From Clostridiales bacterium (GTDB lineage Bacteria > Bacillota > Clostridia > Christensenellales > UBA3700), in the NCBI GenBank assembly GCA_015055975.1, contig SVHF01000009.1:1-58243 (forward strand): a stretch of 58,243 bases of DNA, written 5' to 3'. Below the pieces are notes generated by a model. The model was not told the DNA's origin. It searched no databases and saw only the letters and a program-made list of their open reading frames with translations. The position numbers and the translations under genes were made by a program. Numbering within the stretch: the stretch's first letter is position 1; every line of letters starts with the position of its first letter. Positions 36,413 to 43,166 of the stretch are shown piece by piece.

Positions 36413-36883
36413 ATGGAAAAGATTTTTGTAAAACAAATGAAAGTAAAAGAAGTTGAACAAGCTTATGAAGACTATGTTAACTGGTGCGATGATGTTGTTG
36501 CTTCAATAGAATTTAACGTAAATGGTTCTAGCTTTTTTCTAAGCATTTACCAAAAGGATAATATGCCAGGTTTTTATTTATCTGAAGAAGATATTTTTGA
36601 TAGGCTTTTACATGTTAGACAATTCCCAGAATTGATGAAATATAGGATATTGTATTTTGCTGGATTTAAGGTAGATTGGTACGAAAACATTTATCCAGCT
36701 ATTTATAGACTTATTGATACTCAATACGCAAAGCTTATTCGCTTAATTTGTTATATGGCAAGAGAGAACATCAAAGATGTTGAAGATATGATAAAGCATA
36801 ATAAGAAAAAGTTCATTGATGATATTGAGATCCCAACAACAGATATTGAAGAGCAATTCTTTGAAGGCAAACTAGCGTGGTAG
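36413..36883 (+). CDS. Hypothetical protein, unrecognised
   Basis: A 156-aa soluble protein rich in aromatic and acidic residues (WCDDVV, FAGFKVDWYENIYPAIYRL). No membrane segment or known motif. The ATG at 36413 follows GAGGTG (36401-36406); the GTG at 36404 is inside that ribosome site. It lies 11 bases before the ORF6N gene and is likely co-transcribed with it. ORF6N proteins are phage-related, so this may be accessory DNA; no stronger inference is possible. Confidence 0.7.
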   Translation: MEKIFVKQMKVKEVEQAYEDYVNWCDDVVASIEFNVNGSSFFLSIYQKDNMPGFYLSEEDIFDRLLHVRQFPELMKYRILYFAGFKVDWYENIYPAIYRLIDTQYAKLIRLICYMARENIKDVEDMIKHNKKKFIDDIEIPTTDIEEQFFEGKLAW

Positions 36884-36894
36884 AGAGGTTAATT

Positions 36895-37851
36895 ATGAAG
36901 GATAACGAAATAATGATTCCAGAATTAAATAAAGAAACAATTGAGTCCATGATATATATAATTCGCGGGCAAAAGGTAATGCTAGACTTTGAATTAGCGA
37001 AAATCTATGGGTATACGACAAAATCATTTAATCAGCAGGTTAAGAATAACATTGAAAAATTCCCAGAAAGATTCAGATTCCAAATTATAAAAGAAGAGCT
37101 GTCTGTTTTTGCGAGGTCAAAAAATTTGACCGCGCTAAATTGGGCAACTCGAAACGGTGGTAGAACAAGTTTGCCATACGCATTTACAGAGCAAGGGGTT
37201 TATATGCTGATGACTGTTTTGAAAGGTGAGTTAGCAACACGCCAAAGCATTGCTTTAATTGATGCGTTTAAAGAGATGAAAGATTATATCGTTGAAAATA
37301 AAGGATTAATGTCTTTAGATGCAGCTTTAATAAATGACAAGTTTGAATCATATGATAAACGCTTTGAAAAAATAGAGAACAAACTAGATGTTGTTATGGA
37401 TAACTTTATTGATCCATCTACATATAAGCATTATTTGATTTTAAATGGTCAAAAGATAGAAGCAGATATTGCATACCAAGAGATATACTCAAAAGCAAAA
37501 TATACTTTGTATATTATTGATGATTATATTAGTTTAAAGACACTACAGTTATTGAAGGCTTGCAAAAGCAATATAGATATAAAGATTTTCTCTGATAATA
37601 AGGCTAAGAATAAATTAGATAACATAATGCTTAAAGATTTTATTGATGATACCAAATTAAATATCGAAATAAGGCCAAATAATAATAAATTCCATGATAG
37701 ATACATAGTTTCAGATTTCAATGCAAAAGAAGAGAAGATATATCATTGCGGTGGATCATCAAAGGATGCAGGGAATAAGATTTCTACCATTACGCAGATT
37801 TCAGAAACAAATGCATATAGACAATTGATAGAAGAATTAATAAATAATTGA
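36895..37851 (+). CDS. ORF6N-domain protein with C-terminal PLD-like segment
   Basis: A 318-aa protein. The N-terminal about 110 residues are an ORF6N DNA-binding domain (VMLDFELAKIYGYTTKSFNQQVKNN and LPYAFTEQGVYML). The C-terminal about 130 residues contain YTLYIIDDYIS, KFHDRYIV and GGSSKDAG, which look like half of a phospholipase-D-like site with H-x-R instead of H-x-K. Such proteins are common in gut Bacillota and related to phage antirepressors. The ATG at 36895 has AGAGAGG upstream. Codons for RSKNLTALN coincide with a perfect hairpin (37111-37135) of the family found in the intergenic array downstream. Confidence 0.85.
   Translation: MKDNEIMIPELNKETIESMIYIIRGQKVMLDFELAKIYGYTTKSFNQQVKNNIEKFPERFRFQIIKEELSVFARSKNLTALNWATRNGGRTSLPYAFTEQGVYMLMTVLKGELATRQSIALIDAFKEMKDYIVENKGLMSLDAALINDKFESYDKRFEKIENKLDVVMDNFIDPSTYKHYLILNGQKIEADIAYQEIYSKAKYTLYIIDDYISLKTLQLLKACKSNIDIKIFSDNKAKNKLDNIMLKDFIDDTKLNIEIRPNNNKFHDRYIVSDFNAKEEKIYHCGGSSKDAGNKISTITQISETNAYRQLIEELINN
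37111..37135 (+). repeat. A-core hairpin inside the ORF6N gene
   Basis: GCG-a-GGTCAAA (37111-37121), AAA, TTTGACC-g-CGC (37125-37135): a 7-bp inner stem, one mismatch and a 3-bp outer stem. The layout equals that of the units in the 38682-38981 array. It lies in the coding sequence between the ORF6N core segments. Confidence 0.75.
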
Positions 37852-37868
37852 GGTGCAAAAATTTCACC
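37852..37868 (+). repeat. A-core hairpin at the ORF6N stop codon
   Basis: GGTG (37852-37855) and CACC (37865-37868) flank CAAAAATTT; a further weak outer pairing extends to about 37848-37872. The inner part is identical to the array unit at 38726-38742. Confidence 0.65.
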
Positions 37869-37896
37869 ATAAACTATAATAATTTGCACGTTAGTA

Positions 37897-37912
37897 TTGG
37901 TATAAATACCAA
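37897..37912. promoter_or_regulatory. Perfect palindrome upstream of the antitoxin promoter
   Basis: TTGGTA-TAAA-TACCAA ends 12 bases before the -35 box of the following gene. AbiEi-type antitoxins are winged-helix repressors that bind inverted repeats at their own promoter, so this is a reasonable operator candidate. Confidence 0.5.
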
Positions 37913-37924
37913 AGGTTTAATTAC

Positions 37925-37952
37925 TTGACAAATATACTTAAATTATTATAAT
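37925..37952 (+). promoter_or_regulatory. Consensus promoter TTGACA-N16-TATAAT
   Basis: Both boxes are full consensus (37925-37930 and 37947-37952). The start near 37959 gives a leader of about 30 bases to the ATG at 37991. This is the strongest-looking promoter in the window. Confidence 0.85.
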
Positions 37953-37990
37953 ATTTAAGCAAGAAAGACAACTATTTGGAGTATTACTAT

Positions 37991-38587
37991 ATGAAACGAA
38001 TAGATCAATTGATTGAAAATATTAAAATAAATAATGGAATGATTAGTTCGAAAGAATTAACAAAGATGGGTTTTTCACGTGGTTATTTGAAATATTTAGT
38101 GGAAAAGGGCGTATTAGAAAAGGAATCTCGTGGGATTTATGTTTTGCAAGAGTATTTCCCAGATGAGTTCCTTGTTGCTCAAAATAAATATAGTAGAGGA
38201 ATCTTTTCGTTAAATACAGCTTTATTCTTGCATAATTTAACTGACAGAACGCCTGGCGCATTTAATATGACTTTTCCTGCGACATATAATTTATCAAACC
38301 CTAAAAAAGAGGGACTTTTATGTACATCTATAATACAGGAGAATTATCTACTTGGGGCAGAGAGCGTTAAGACGCCATATAGTAACGAAGTATTATGCTA
38401 TAATGCAGAGCGCACTTTATGTGATATCGTTAAGGTAACGAACCATGTTGACTCGTATGTAATAGTTCAAGCTTTTAAAGAATATTTAAAGAAAAAAGAT
38501 AAAAATATCTTTCTTTTATCTTCTTATGCAAAACAATTAAAAGTTGAGGATAAGGTAAATAGATATTTGGAGGTATTAATGTGCTAA
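37991..38587 (+). CDS. AbiEi-like type IV antitoxin/transcriptional regulator
   Basis: A 198-aa protein. The first about 55 residues form the AbiEi winged helix (MISSKELTKMGFSRGYLKYLVEKGVLEKESRGIY split in two parts here: SSKELTKMGFSRGYLKYLVE and KGVLEKESRGIYVL). The rest is the AbiEi C-terminal domain (FSLNTALFLHNLTDRTPG, YNAERTLCDIVK). In such systems the next gene is the nucleotidyltransferase toxin AbiEii. Here a GGAGG at 38569-38573 leads to an ATG at 38579 that stops after two codons, and a GTG at 38581 that stops after eleven. The toxin is therefore missing. The start is ATG 37991 behind GGAG; TTG 37976 overlaps that site. Confidence 0.87.
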   Translation: MKRIDQLIENIKINNGMISSKELTKMGFSRGYLKYLVEKGVLEKESRGIYVLQEYFPDEFLVAQNKYSRGIFSLNTALFLHNLTDRTPGAFNMTFPATYNLSNPKKEGLLCTSIIQENYLLGAESVKTPYSNEVLCYNAERTLCDIVKVTNHVDSYVIVQAFKEYLKKKDKNIFLLSSYAKQLKVEDKVNRYLEVLMC

Positions 38588-38623
38588 TAGAATTTTTAAT
38601 AATTATTAAATTTTAGGCTATTC

Positions 38624-38648
38624 AACTTGTGCTAAATGCGCACAAGTT
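38624..38648 (+). terminator. Perfect 9-bp hairpin after the antitoxin
   Basis: AACTTGTGC (38624-38632) and GCACAAGTT (38640-38648) with a TAAATGC loop. No T-run follows, so it may be a processing or protein-binding structure rather than a classical terminator. Confidence 0.45.
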
Positions 38649-38681
38649 CAACGAGTATTCAAAGATTATAAGAAAAGTATG

Positions 38682-38981
38682 TGTGCAAAAAATGCACATT
38701 TAAAATAAGAATTAATATATATCGTGGTGCAAAAATTTCACCGCGATATTTTCATGGTCAAAAAAATTGACCTTGAACGCAAGAAGTATAATATTTATAT
38801 TATAAAATTTTGACCGCAAAATGCTAGCAATAATGTCTATTGAGTTTAGCGAAGTCGAAAAAATCGACCGCACAAATTGCAATCTTGAAGTGCAAAAATA
38901 TCACATCAAGTTTAAAAGTCATTATTTTGATGTGGAAAAAATCCACTTCAAATCATCGAGGTCAAAAAAATTGACCACGAT
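38682..38981 (+). repeat. Array of seven small hairpins with co-varying arms and A-rich centres
   Basis: Units: 38682-38698 (TGTGC/GCACA); 38720-38748 (TATCGTGGTG/CACCGCGATA, one wobble); 38753-38775 (GGTCAA/TTGACC plus outer CA/TG); 38849-38871 (GCG..GTCGA/TCGAC CGC); 38884-38910 (CTTGA-a-GTG/CAC-a-TCAAG); 38926-38952 (TTTGA-t-GTGGA/TCCAC-t-TCAAA); 38955-38981 (ATCG-a-GGTCAA/TTGACC-a-CGAT). A half unit TTTTGACCGC lies at 38808-38817. All have the A run on this strand, a short inner stem, often one mismatch and an outer stem. Arms differ yet stay paired, so structure rather than sequence seems kept. This intergenic stretch holds no gene. Confidence 0.8.
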
Positions 38982-39012
38982 AATAATTTAAATATAAATA
39001 TTATTTATTTTG

Positions 39013-39021
39013 TGTTAAAAT
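39013..39021 (+). promoter_or_regulatory. Extended -10 promoter (TGTTAAAAT) abutting surE
   Basis: TG at 39013-39014 and TAAAAT at 39016-39021; the ATG at 39028 is 7 bases past the box and no ribosome site exists, so the message should be leaderless. Confidence 0.55.
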
Positions 39022-39027
39022 ATACCC

Positions 39028-39780
39028 ATGAATATTTTATTAGTAAACGACGATAGTGTATATGCTCCAGGTATTATAGCACTAGCTAATGCATTAAAAG
39101 ATGAGCATAAAGTAACAATTATTGCTCCTGCAAAACAAATGTCAGGAACAAGCCATTCTATAACCTTTTACAGCTTTTTAAATTACGAGAAGCTAGATAT
39201 TGTAGATGGAGTAGATAGTTATATAGTAAATGGAACACCTTGTGATTGCACAAAGTTTGGTATGGATGTAATTATGAAAAGGGAGTTTCCGGATTTAGTT
39301 ATATCGGGAATTAACAAAGGATATAACATAGGAACAGATATTTTGTATTCAGGAACAGTTAATGCTGCAACTGAAGGTGCAGTATTTAAGATTAAATCAA
39401 TTGCGGTATCTCAAAACTATGATTTAAAGTCTTTTGACTTTACTGCAAACTTTATTAAAAAGAATTTAGATAAATTAATGGATATTATTCCAAATGAAAA
39501 ACATATTGCTTTATCTATAAATGTACCAACAGATGATCCTAAACTTTTAAAGGGTGCAAAGATAGCAACAGTTGGGCTTCAAAGATACAATGACTACTAT
39601 GTATATGTAGAAAATAAAGGGTACCACATAATGGGAGAACCTCTAGCAGATATTGGAAATGATGAATATACAGATGTAGAGCTTATAAAAGATAATTACA
39701 TTTCTATATCTTTTGTTAAACATGAATTTAACGATTATACAGCATTTGAAAAGAATAAGGACTTAAGATTCGAACTATGA
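39028..39780 (+). CDS. surE: 5'/3'-nucleotidase SurE
   Basis: A 250-aa metal-dependent nucleotidase. The N-terminal LLVNDDSVYAPG has the metal-binding D8-D9; SGTSHSITF and VNGTPCDC continue the active site, and ISGINKGYNIG the third metal-binding loop (Asn). Length is normal. It acts on nucleoside monophosphates, often in stress or stationary phase. Its stop overlaps the next start (ATGA). The promoter leaves no room for a leader, see 39013-39021. Confidence 0.95.
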   Translation: MNILLVNDDSVYAPGIIALANALKDEHKVTIIAPAKQMSGTSHSITFYSFLNYEKLDIVDGVDSYIVNGTPCDCTKFGMDVIMKREFPDLVISGINKGYNIGTDILYSGTVNAATEGAVFKIKSIAVSQNYDLKSFDFTANFIKKNLDKLMDIIPNEKHIALSINVPTDDPKLLKGAKIATVGLQRYNDYYVYVENKGYHIMGEPLADIGNDEYTDVELIKDNYISISFVKHEFNDYTAFEKNKDLRFEL

Positions 39781-41015
39781 ATTGCTTAGTAATTGGTGGT
39801 GGAGCAGCTGGAATGTTTTGTGCAGGATTACTTGCGCAATATGGTCATAGTGTAACACTTATCGAAAAGAACGAAAAACTAGGCAAGAAGTTATATATAA
39901 CAGGCAAAGGAAGATGCAATATAACAAACGATGCAGATAGAGAAACACTACTTCAAAATATTGTGTCAAATCCAAAATTTGCAATCTCAGCTTTATCCAA
40001 ATTTTCACCTCAAGATACAATGGCTTTTTTCGAAGAAAAAGGTGTGCCACTAAAAGTGGAGAGAGGCAATAGAGTATTTCCAGTATCCGACAAATCTTCA
40101 GATATTATTCGTGCGCTTGAAAAATGGCTTAAAAATGCGGGCGTTAATATACTTTTGAACAAAGAGGTTAAAGGTATTAAAATTGGCGATAATGGGGCTT
40201 GTGGAGCGTTTACGAACGAGGGTGAAATACTTGCAGATAAAGTTATCGTTGCAACAGGCGGTATTTCATACCCACTAACTGGATCTACGGGCGATGGATA
40301 TAAATGGGCAAAAGCACTAGGACACAATATAGTACCTCTAAGGCCAGGTCTAAATGGGCTTATTGTTCCTAATACATCAAAGCTTTCTGGATTAACGCTA
40401 AAGAACGTTAGAGCATACATATTTGATGGCGAAAAGGAATTAGATTCAGAATTTGGAGAAATGCTTTATACACATAAGGGTGTTTCGGGACCTATTATAT
40501 TGTCACTTTGCTCAAAGATAAATAAATATTATGATGGTAAGGCTTTTGATAGAAAGTTAACACTTTCAATAGATTTAAAACCAGCCATTGAAATGGACGA
40601 ACTAGAGCAAAGATTGATTAGGGACTTTACCTTAAAGCCAAATGTAGATATAAAGAACTTGATGCCTGAATATTTACCAAAATCTTTAATTGAAGAAGTA
40701 CTTGCACAAGCAAACATTAAAGAAAATACAAAATGCAATTCTATAACTATAAAAATGAGAAATAATTTAATGCAAGCATTAAAGGGCTTGAAATACGATA
40801 TTTTAGGAATAGATAAGATTGAATTTGCAATTATTACATCAGGTGGGGTAGATGTTAAGGAAGTATCCCCAAAAGATATGCAATCAAAGATTATTCCAAA
40901 TTTATATTTTATTGGGGAAGTTTTAGATATAGACGCTTTAACTGGTGGCTTTAATATACAACTTGCTTTATCTACAGCGTATGCTATGGCAAGGAGTTTA
41001 AATGAAGACAAATAG
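39777..41015 (+). CDS. BaiN/HI0933-family flavoprotein
   Basis: A 412-aa NAD(P)/FAD-dependent oxidoreductase. The dinucleotide fold starts at once: VIGGGAAGMFCAGLLAQYG, followed by EKNEKLGKKLYITGKGRCNITN, the hallmark of the HI0933/YhiN family. TGGISYPLTGSTGDGY and the C-terminal GEVLDIDALTGGFNIQLA FAD-contact block complete it. Reaction in vivo is unclear; the bile-acid enzyme BaiN is one relative, but most members act elsewhere. It is translationally coupled to surE and overlaps the next gene by 14 bases. Confidence 0.93.
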   Translation: MNCLVIGGGAAGMFCAGLLAQYGHSVTLIEKNEKLGKKLYITGKGRCNITNDADRETLLQNIVSNPKFAISALSKFSPQDTMAFFEEKGVPLKVERGNRVFPVSDKSSDIIRALEKWLKNAGVNILLNKEVKGIKIGDNGACGAFTNEGEILADKVIVATGGISYPLTGSTGDGYKWAKALGHNIVPLRPGLNGLIVPNTSKLSGLTLKNVRAYIFDGEKELDSEFGEMLYTHKGVSGPIILSLCSKINKYYDGKAFDRKLTLSIDLKPAIEMDELEQRLIRDFTLKPNVDIKNLMPEYLPKSLIEEVLAQANIKENTKCNSITIKMRNNLMQALKGLKYDILGIDKIEFAIITSGGVDVKEVSPKDMQSKIIPNLYFIGEVLDIDALTGGFNIQLALSTAYAMARSLNEDK

Positions 41016-41499
41016 TAAAGATTCCGTTAGTCATACATTTGGACCCATTTTTGATGAAAATTCAAGATATTTAATATTAGGCTCAATGCCGTCCGTAAAA
41101 TCAAGGGATATGGGTTTTTATTACATGCACAAACAAAACCGTTTTTGGAAGGTTTTAAGCGCTGTGTTTAACGATGATTTTGAAGGAAATATTGAAGATA
41201 AAAAAGCAAAGCTTTTAAAACACAATATTGCGCTATATGATGTAATAGAATCATGCAAAATTATTGGATCTTCTGATGTGTCAATTAAAGATGTAGTGCC
41301 CGCAAATAAAACTATAGATGAAATTATAAAAAATTCAAAGATAGAAAAGATTATTTTAAATGGTTCAAAAGCAGCAAAGCTTTTTGATAAATTTTTTAAA
41401 TACGATGGAATAGATGTTTTGTATATGCCATCGACTTCTCCTGCAAATGCTAAGATGAATTTAGAAATTTTAGTAAAATCTTGGATTAACATTAAATAA
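41002..41499 (+). CDS. DNA-deoxyinosine glycosylase (UDG superfamily)
   Basis: A 165-aa DNA repair enzyme of the hypoxanthine-DNA glycosylase group (UDG family 6). FGPIFDENSRYLILGSMPSVKS carries the N-terminal active-site motif, YYMHKQNRFWKVL the aromatic and asparagine pocket, and LNGSKAAKLF plus MPSTSPAN the second motif. Size matches the family (about 160-170 aa). It is the third gene of the surE operon, with its start inside the flavoprotein gene. Confidence 0.9.
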   Translation: MKTNSKDSVSHTFGPIFDENSRYLILGSMPSVKSRDMGFYYMHKQNRFWKVLSAVFNDDFEGNIEDKKAKLLKHNIALYDVIESCKIIGSSDVSIKDVVPANKTIDEIIKNSKIEKIILNGSKAAKLFDKFFKYDGIDVLYMPSTSPANAKMNLEILVKSWINIK

Positions 41500-41526
41500 T
41501 TAATTTATTGTTAAGTATATGTAATG

Positions 41527-41532
41527 TATAAT
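41527..41532 (+). promoter_or_regulatory. -10 box (TGTATAAT) before the zinc-ribbon gene
   Basis: Consensus TATAAT preceded by TG without spacing. It lies 28 bases after the glycosylase stop and 23 before the ATG, which follows a GAGG ribosome site. Confidence 0.45.
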
Positions 41533-41555
41533 TTAGGCTAGAGGTTATAAATAAG

Positions 41556-42161
41556 ATGAAATGTCCAGCATGCAATAACGAATATGATGACGATTTTGAA
41601 TACTGCCCATATTGTGGTGCAGATAATTTAGAAGTAGATAGAATTCGCGCCGAATATGATAAAGAAAATGAAGAAAGTATAGAAGAACAAATGATTGGTC
41701 CTAATACTAAATTCATAACATATAAAATGAGATACGGGCACTATACAGCGTTGTTTAATATGGATGATGAAGAAGAAGCAGCATATTATAACGAAATAAT
41801 AAGATTACAAGATTCGAGTAGTTGGTCTACTATTTGGTCATATGTATTAGTTGCAGGATTATTCGCATCTATATTTGTGGTATTGATGTTTCATGATAAC
41901 ATATTGCATTTAACACTTGGTCTTATATTTTTATTTGGAGACATTGCTGGCTTTCTTGTAGTTATAAAATATGGTACATCAGATAGAGAAGTTGCCAGAA
42001 AGCAAGCTGAATATTTAATGTATAAGGTAAAAAAAGAGGGCGGAAGTATCATTGATTATAACGAACAGGATTTATCAATCGTCTATGGACTTCATGGCAA
42101 GAAATATTCCGTTACAATATTCATCAGAAGAAGCCGCTATGATTATAATTATCACTATTAA
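41556..42161 (+). CDS. Zinc-ribbon membrane protein
   Basis: A 201-aa protein with an N-terminal zinc ribbon (CPACN at 3-7 and CPYCG at about 17-21), an acidic linker and two adjacent membrane helices (about 92-135). The C-terminal about 60 residues are soluble and basic-aromatic (RRSRYDYNYHY end). Function unknown. Three other proteins in the window (22635, 24519, 34594) carry similar ribbons, a frequent feature of gut Clostridia. Confidence 0.75.
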   Translation: MKCPACNNEYDDDFEYCPYCGADNLEVDRIRAEYDKENEESIEEQMIGPNTKFITYKMRYGHYTALFNMDDEEEAAYYNEIIRLQDSSSWSTIWSYVLVAGLFASIFVVLMFHDNILHLTLGLIFLFGDIAGFLVVIKYGTSDREVARKQAEYLMYKVKKEGGSIIDYNEQDLSIVYGLHGKKYSVTIFIRRSRYDYNYHY

Positions 42162-42225
42162 AGTTAAAAAGTATCTAAAAGATTAAAAATAGGGCAATAT
42201 TTACATATTTTGAAAATTATATTAA

Positions 42226-42231
42226 TATAAT
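42226..42231 (+). promoter_or_regulatory. -10 box that fixes the lipoprotein start
   Basis: TATAAT at 42226-42231 overlaps an ATG at 42230, which therefore cannot be the translation start. Transcription would begin near 42238, at the edge of the GGGGAGAG ribosome site of the ATG at 42251. Confidence 0.6.
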
Positions 42232-42250
42232 GCTTGGGGAGAGCAAAAAA

Positions 42251-42754
42251 ATGAAAAAGATTAGCATTATTGCAATTATAGTTTTATTAGTAGTTTTAAC
42301 AACAGTTTGTTTTATATCTTGTAAAAAGGATGAAACACCTGTTGAACCAACGCCGGTATTTACTGGAGTTAAAGTGTATTTCTTAAATGATTATGTAACT
42401 AATATTCAAGAAGTAACAGTAACCGATGCCGTTACAACACTTGAATATACATACGATCAGGTTAAAGATGCAGATGAAGGATTAATCACGTTATTGGATA
42501 TAAGTGGCAAAGAATATTCAAAGACAAGTGGGGGTATTTATACGCAGCTAAACACCGTAATTTTAAGCAATGAGGAAGCAGCGGCTAATACCCGAATTAG
42601 AGTATTTACAAATATAGATGAAGATAAATTAGATTCAGATACGGCACAAACAATTAGAATAGAAGGGCATGTATTAACCCAAACAAATAAATTGCCAGAA
42701 TTATTAAATTTGAAAGAAAGTACATATATTTTAGTTGCAAAAGTTCAAGTTTAG
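42251..42754 (+). CDS. Small lipoprotein of unknown function
   Basis: A 167-aa protein with a classical lipoprotein signal: MKK, a hydrophobic stretch and FISC (lipobox, Cys near residue 21), then KKDETPVEPTP. The mature part is polar, threonine- and acid-rich with no recognised domain, and should be tethered to the outer face of the membrane. The start was set by the promoter and by GGGGAGAG seven bases upstream. A second promoter lies across its stop codon. Confidence 0.8.
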   Translation: MKKISIIAIIVLLVVLTTVCFISCKKDETPVEPTPVFTGVKVYFLNDYVTNIQEVTVTDAVTTLEYTYDQVKDADEGLITLLDISGKEYSKTSGGIYTQLNTVILSNEEAAANTRIRVFTNIDEDKLDSDTAQTIRIEGHVLTQTNKLPELLNLKESTYILVAKVQV

Positions 42755-42762
42755 TGTATAAT
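42735..42762 (+). promoter_or_regulatory. Promoter TTGCAA-N16-TATAAT at the end of the lipoprotein gene
   Basis: TTGCAA (42735-42740) and TATAAT (42757-42762). No protein gene follows within reach before a hairpin terminator at 42800, so it probably drives a short RNA. Confidence 0.55.
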
Positions 42763-42767
42763 TAAAG

Positions 42768-42830
42768 TATGGTAATGAAAGCCATAGGGAGAAGAATTAG
42801 CCCGTCTGTGAAAACAGATGGGCAATTTTT
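42768..42830 (+). ncRNA. Candidate small RNA of about 60 bases
   Basis: The promoter at 42735-42762 predicts a start near 42768. A short hairpin TATGG/CCATA (42768-42772, 42782-42786) and a purine-rich stretch GGGAGAAGAA follow. A 9-bp terminator stem then comes (42800-42808 with 42815-42823, one G-T) and AATTTTT. No open frame is present. The hairpin could instead just be the terminator of the lipoprotein gene; the separate promoter is the reason to suspect an RNA. Confidence 0.45.
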
Positions 42831-42843
42831 ATGTCAAAAAACA

Positions 42844-42945
42844 TTATTTAGTGATTTCGTAATGATAGGCATATTGAACGTTGAGCCGAAGTTTAATTCT
42901 AAGGGGATATGAGTAGCGAAGTTAAGCCTCAAATATAGTAAATAA
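42844..42945 (+). pseudogene. Short coding relic or dispersed element
   Basis: One forward frame reads LFSDFVMIGILNVEPKFN, SKGI, a stop, then VAKLSLKYSK and a stop. The composition looks protein-like but there is no start site. It is bounded by two terminator-type hairpins (42800-42830 and 42955-42990). It may be a decayed gene end or a dispersed repeat; it is unidentified. Confidence 0.3.
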
Positions 42946-42954
42946 ATAGTGTAT

Positions 42955-42990
42955 AAAGTTGGCAAATTTCCCGATTTTTGCCAACTTTTA
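42955..42990. terminator. Strong, probably bidirectional terminator
   Basis: AAAGTTGGCAAA (42955-42966) pairs perfectly with TTTGCCAACTTT (42977-42988). T-rich sequence lies at the 3' side on both strands. Confidence 0.8.
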
Positions 42991-43063
42991 TTTGTTTTAT
43001 GCCAAAAATTGACACACATTTTACAAAAACGGCCCTTATTTCAATGAAATATATGAACCAAAG

Positions 43064-43072
43064 TGCTATAAT
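43064..43072 (+). promoter_or_regulatory. Extended -10 promoter (TGCTATAAT) of the giant surface protein
   Basis: TG at 43064-43065 and consensus TATAAT at 43067-43072. The leader to the ATG at 43167 would be about 88 bases. Confidence 0.65.
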
Positions 43073-43166
43073 CCTTATCGGTTATCAAAAGTCTTACGTA
43101 GTAATAAGCTAACTATATCAAATGCTTATCTACAAAAAGACGGATCTACTTAGAGGAGATGGGCAT

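Noticed and set aside
37976..37990. TTG at 37976 as antitoxin start
   Set aside because: It overlaps the GGAG ribosome site of the ATG at 37991.
38682..38981. CRISPR array
   Set aside because: Units are palindromic with differing sequences and irregular spacing; there are no identical repeats with unique spacers and no cas genes.
42230..42250. ATG at 42230 as lipoprotein start
   Set aside because: It overlaps the -10 box, and the next ATG has a strong ribosome site and a normal lipoprotein signal.
42768..42830. Riboswitch
   Set aside because: No riboswitch class that I know (preQ1, fluoride, c-di-GMP, SAM) matches, and no gene follows directly under its control.
42844..42945. 5S rRNA gene
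   Set aside because: It shares GAAGTTAAGCCTC with 5S rRNA, but the conserved CCGAACAC loop and the outer helices are missing and the spacing is wrong.
43122..43166. ATG at 43122 as start of the giant protein
   Set aside because: It has no ribosome site and would place 15 polar residues before the signal peptide; ATG 43167 has GAGGAG and a normal signal peptide.
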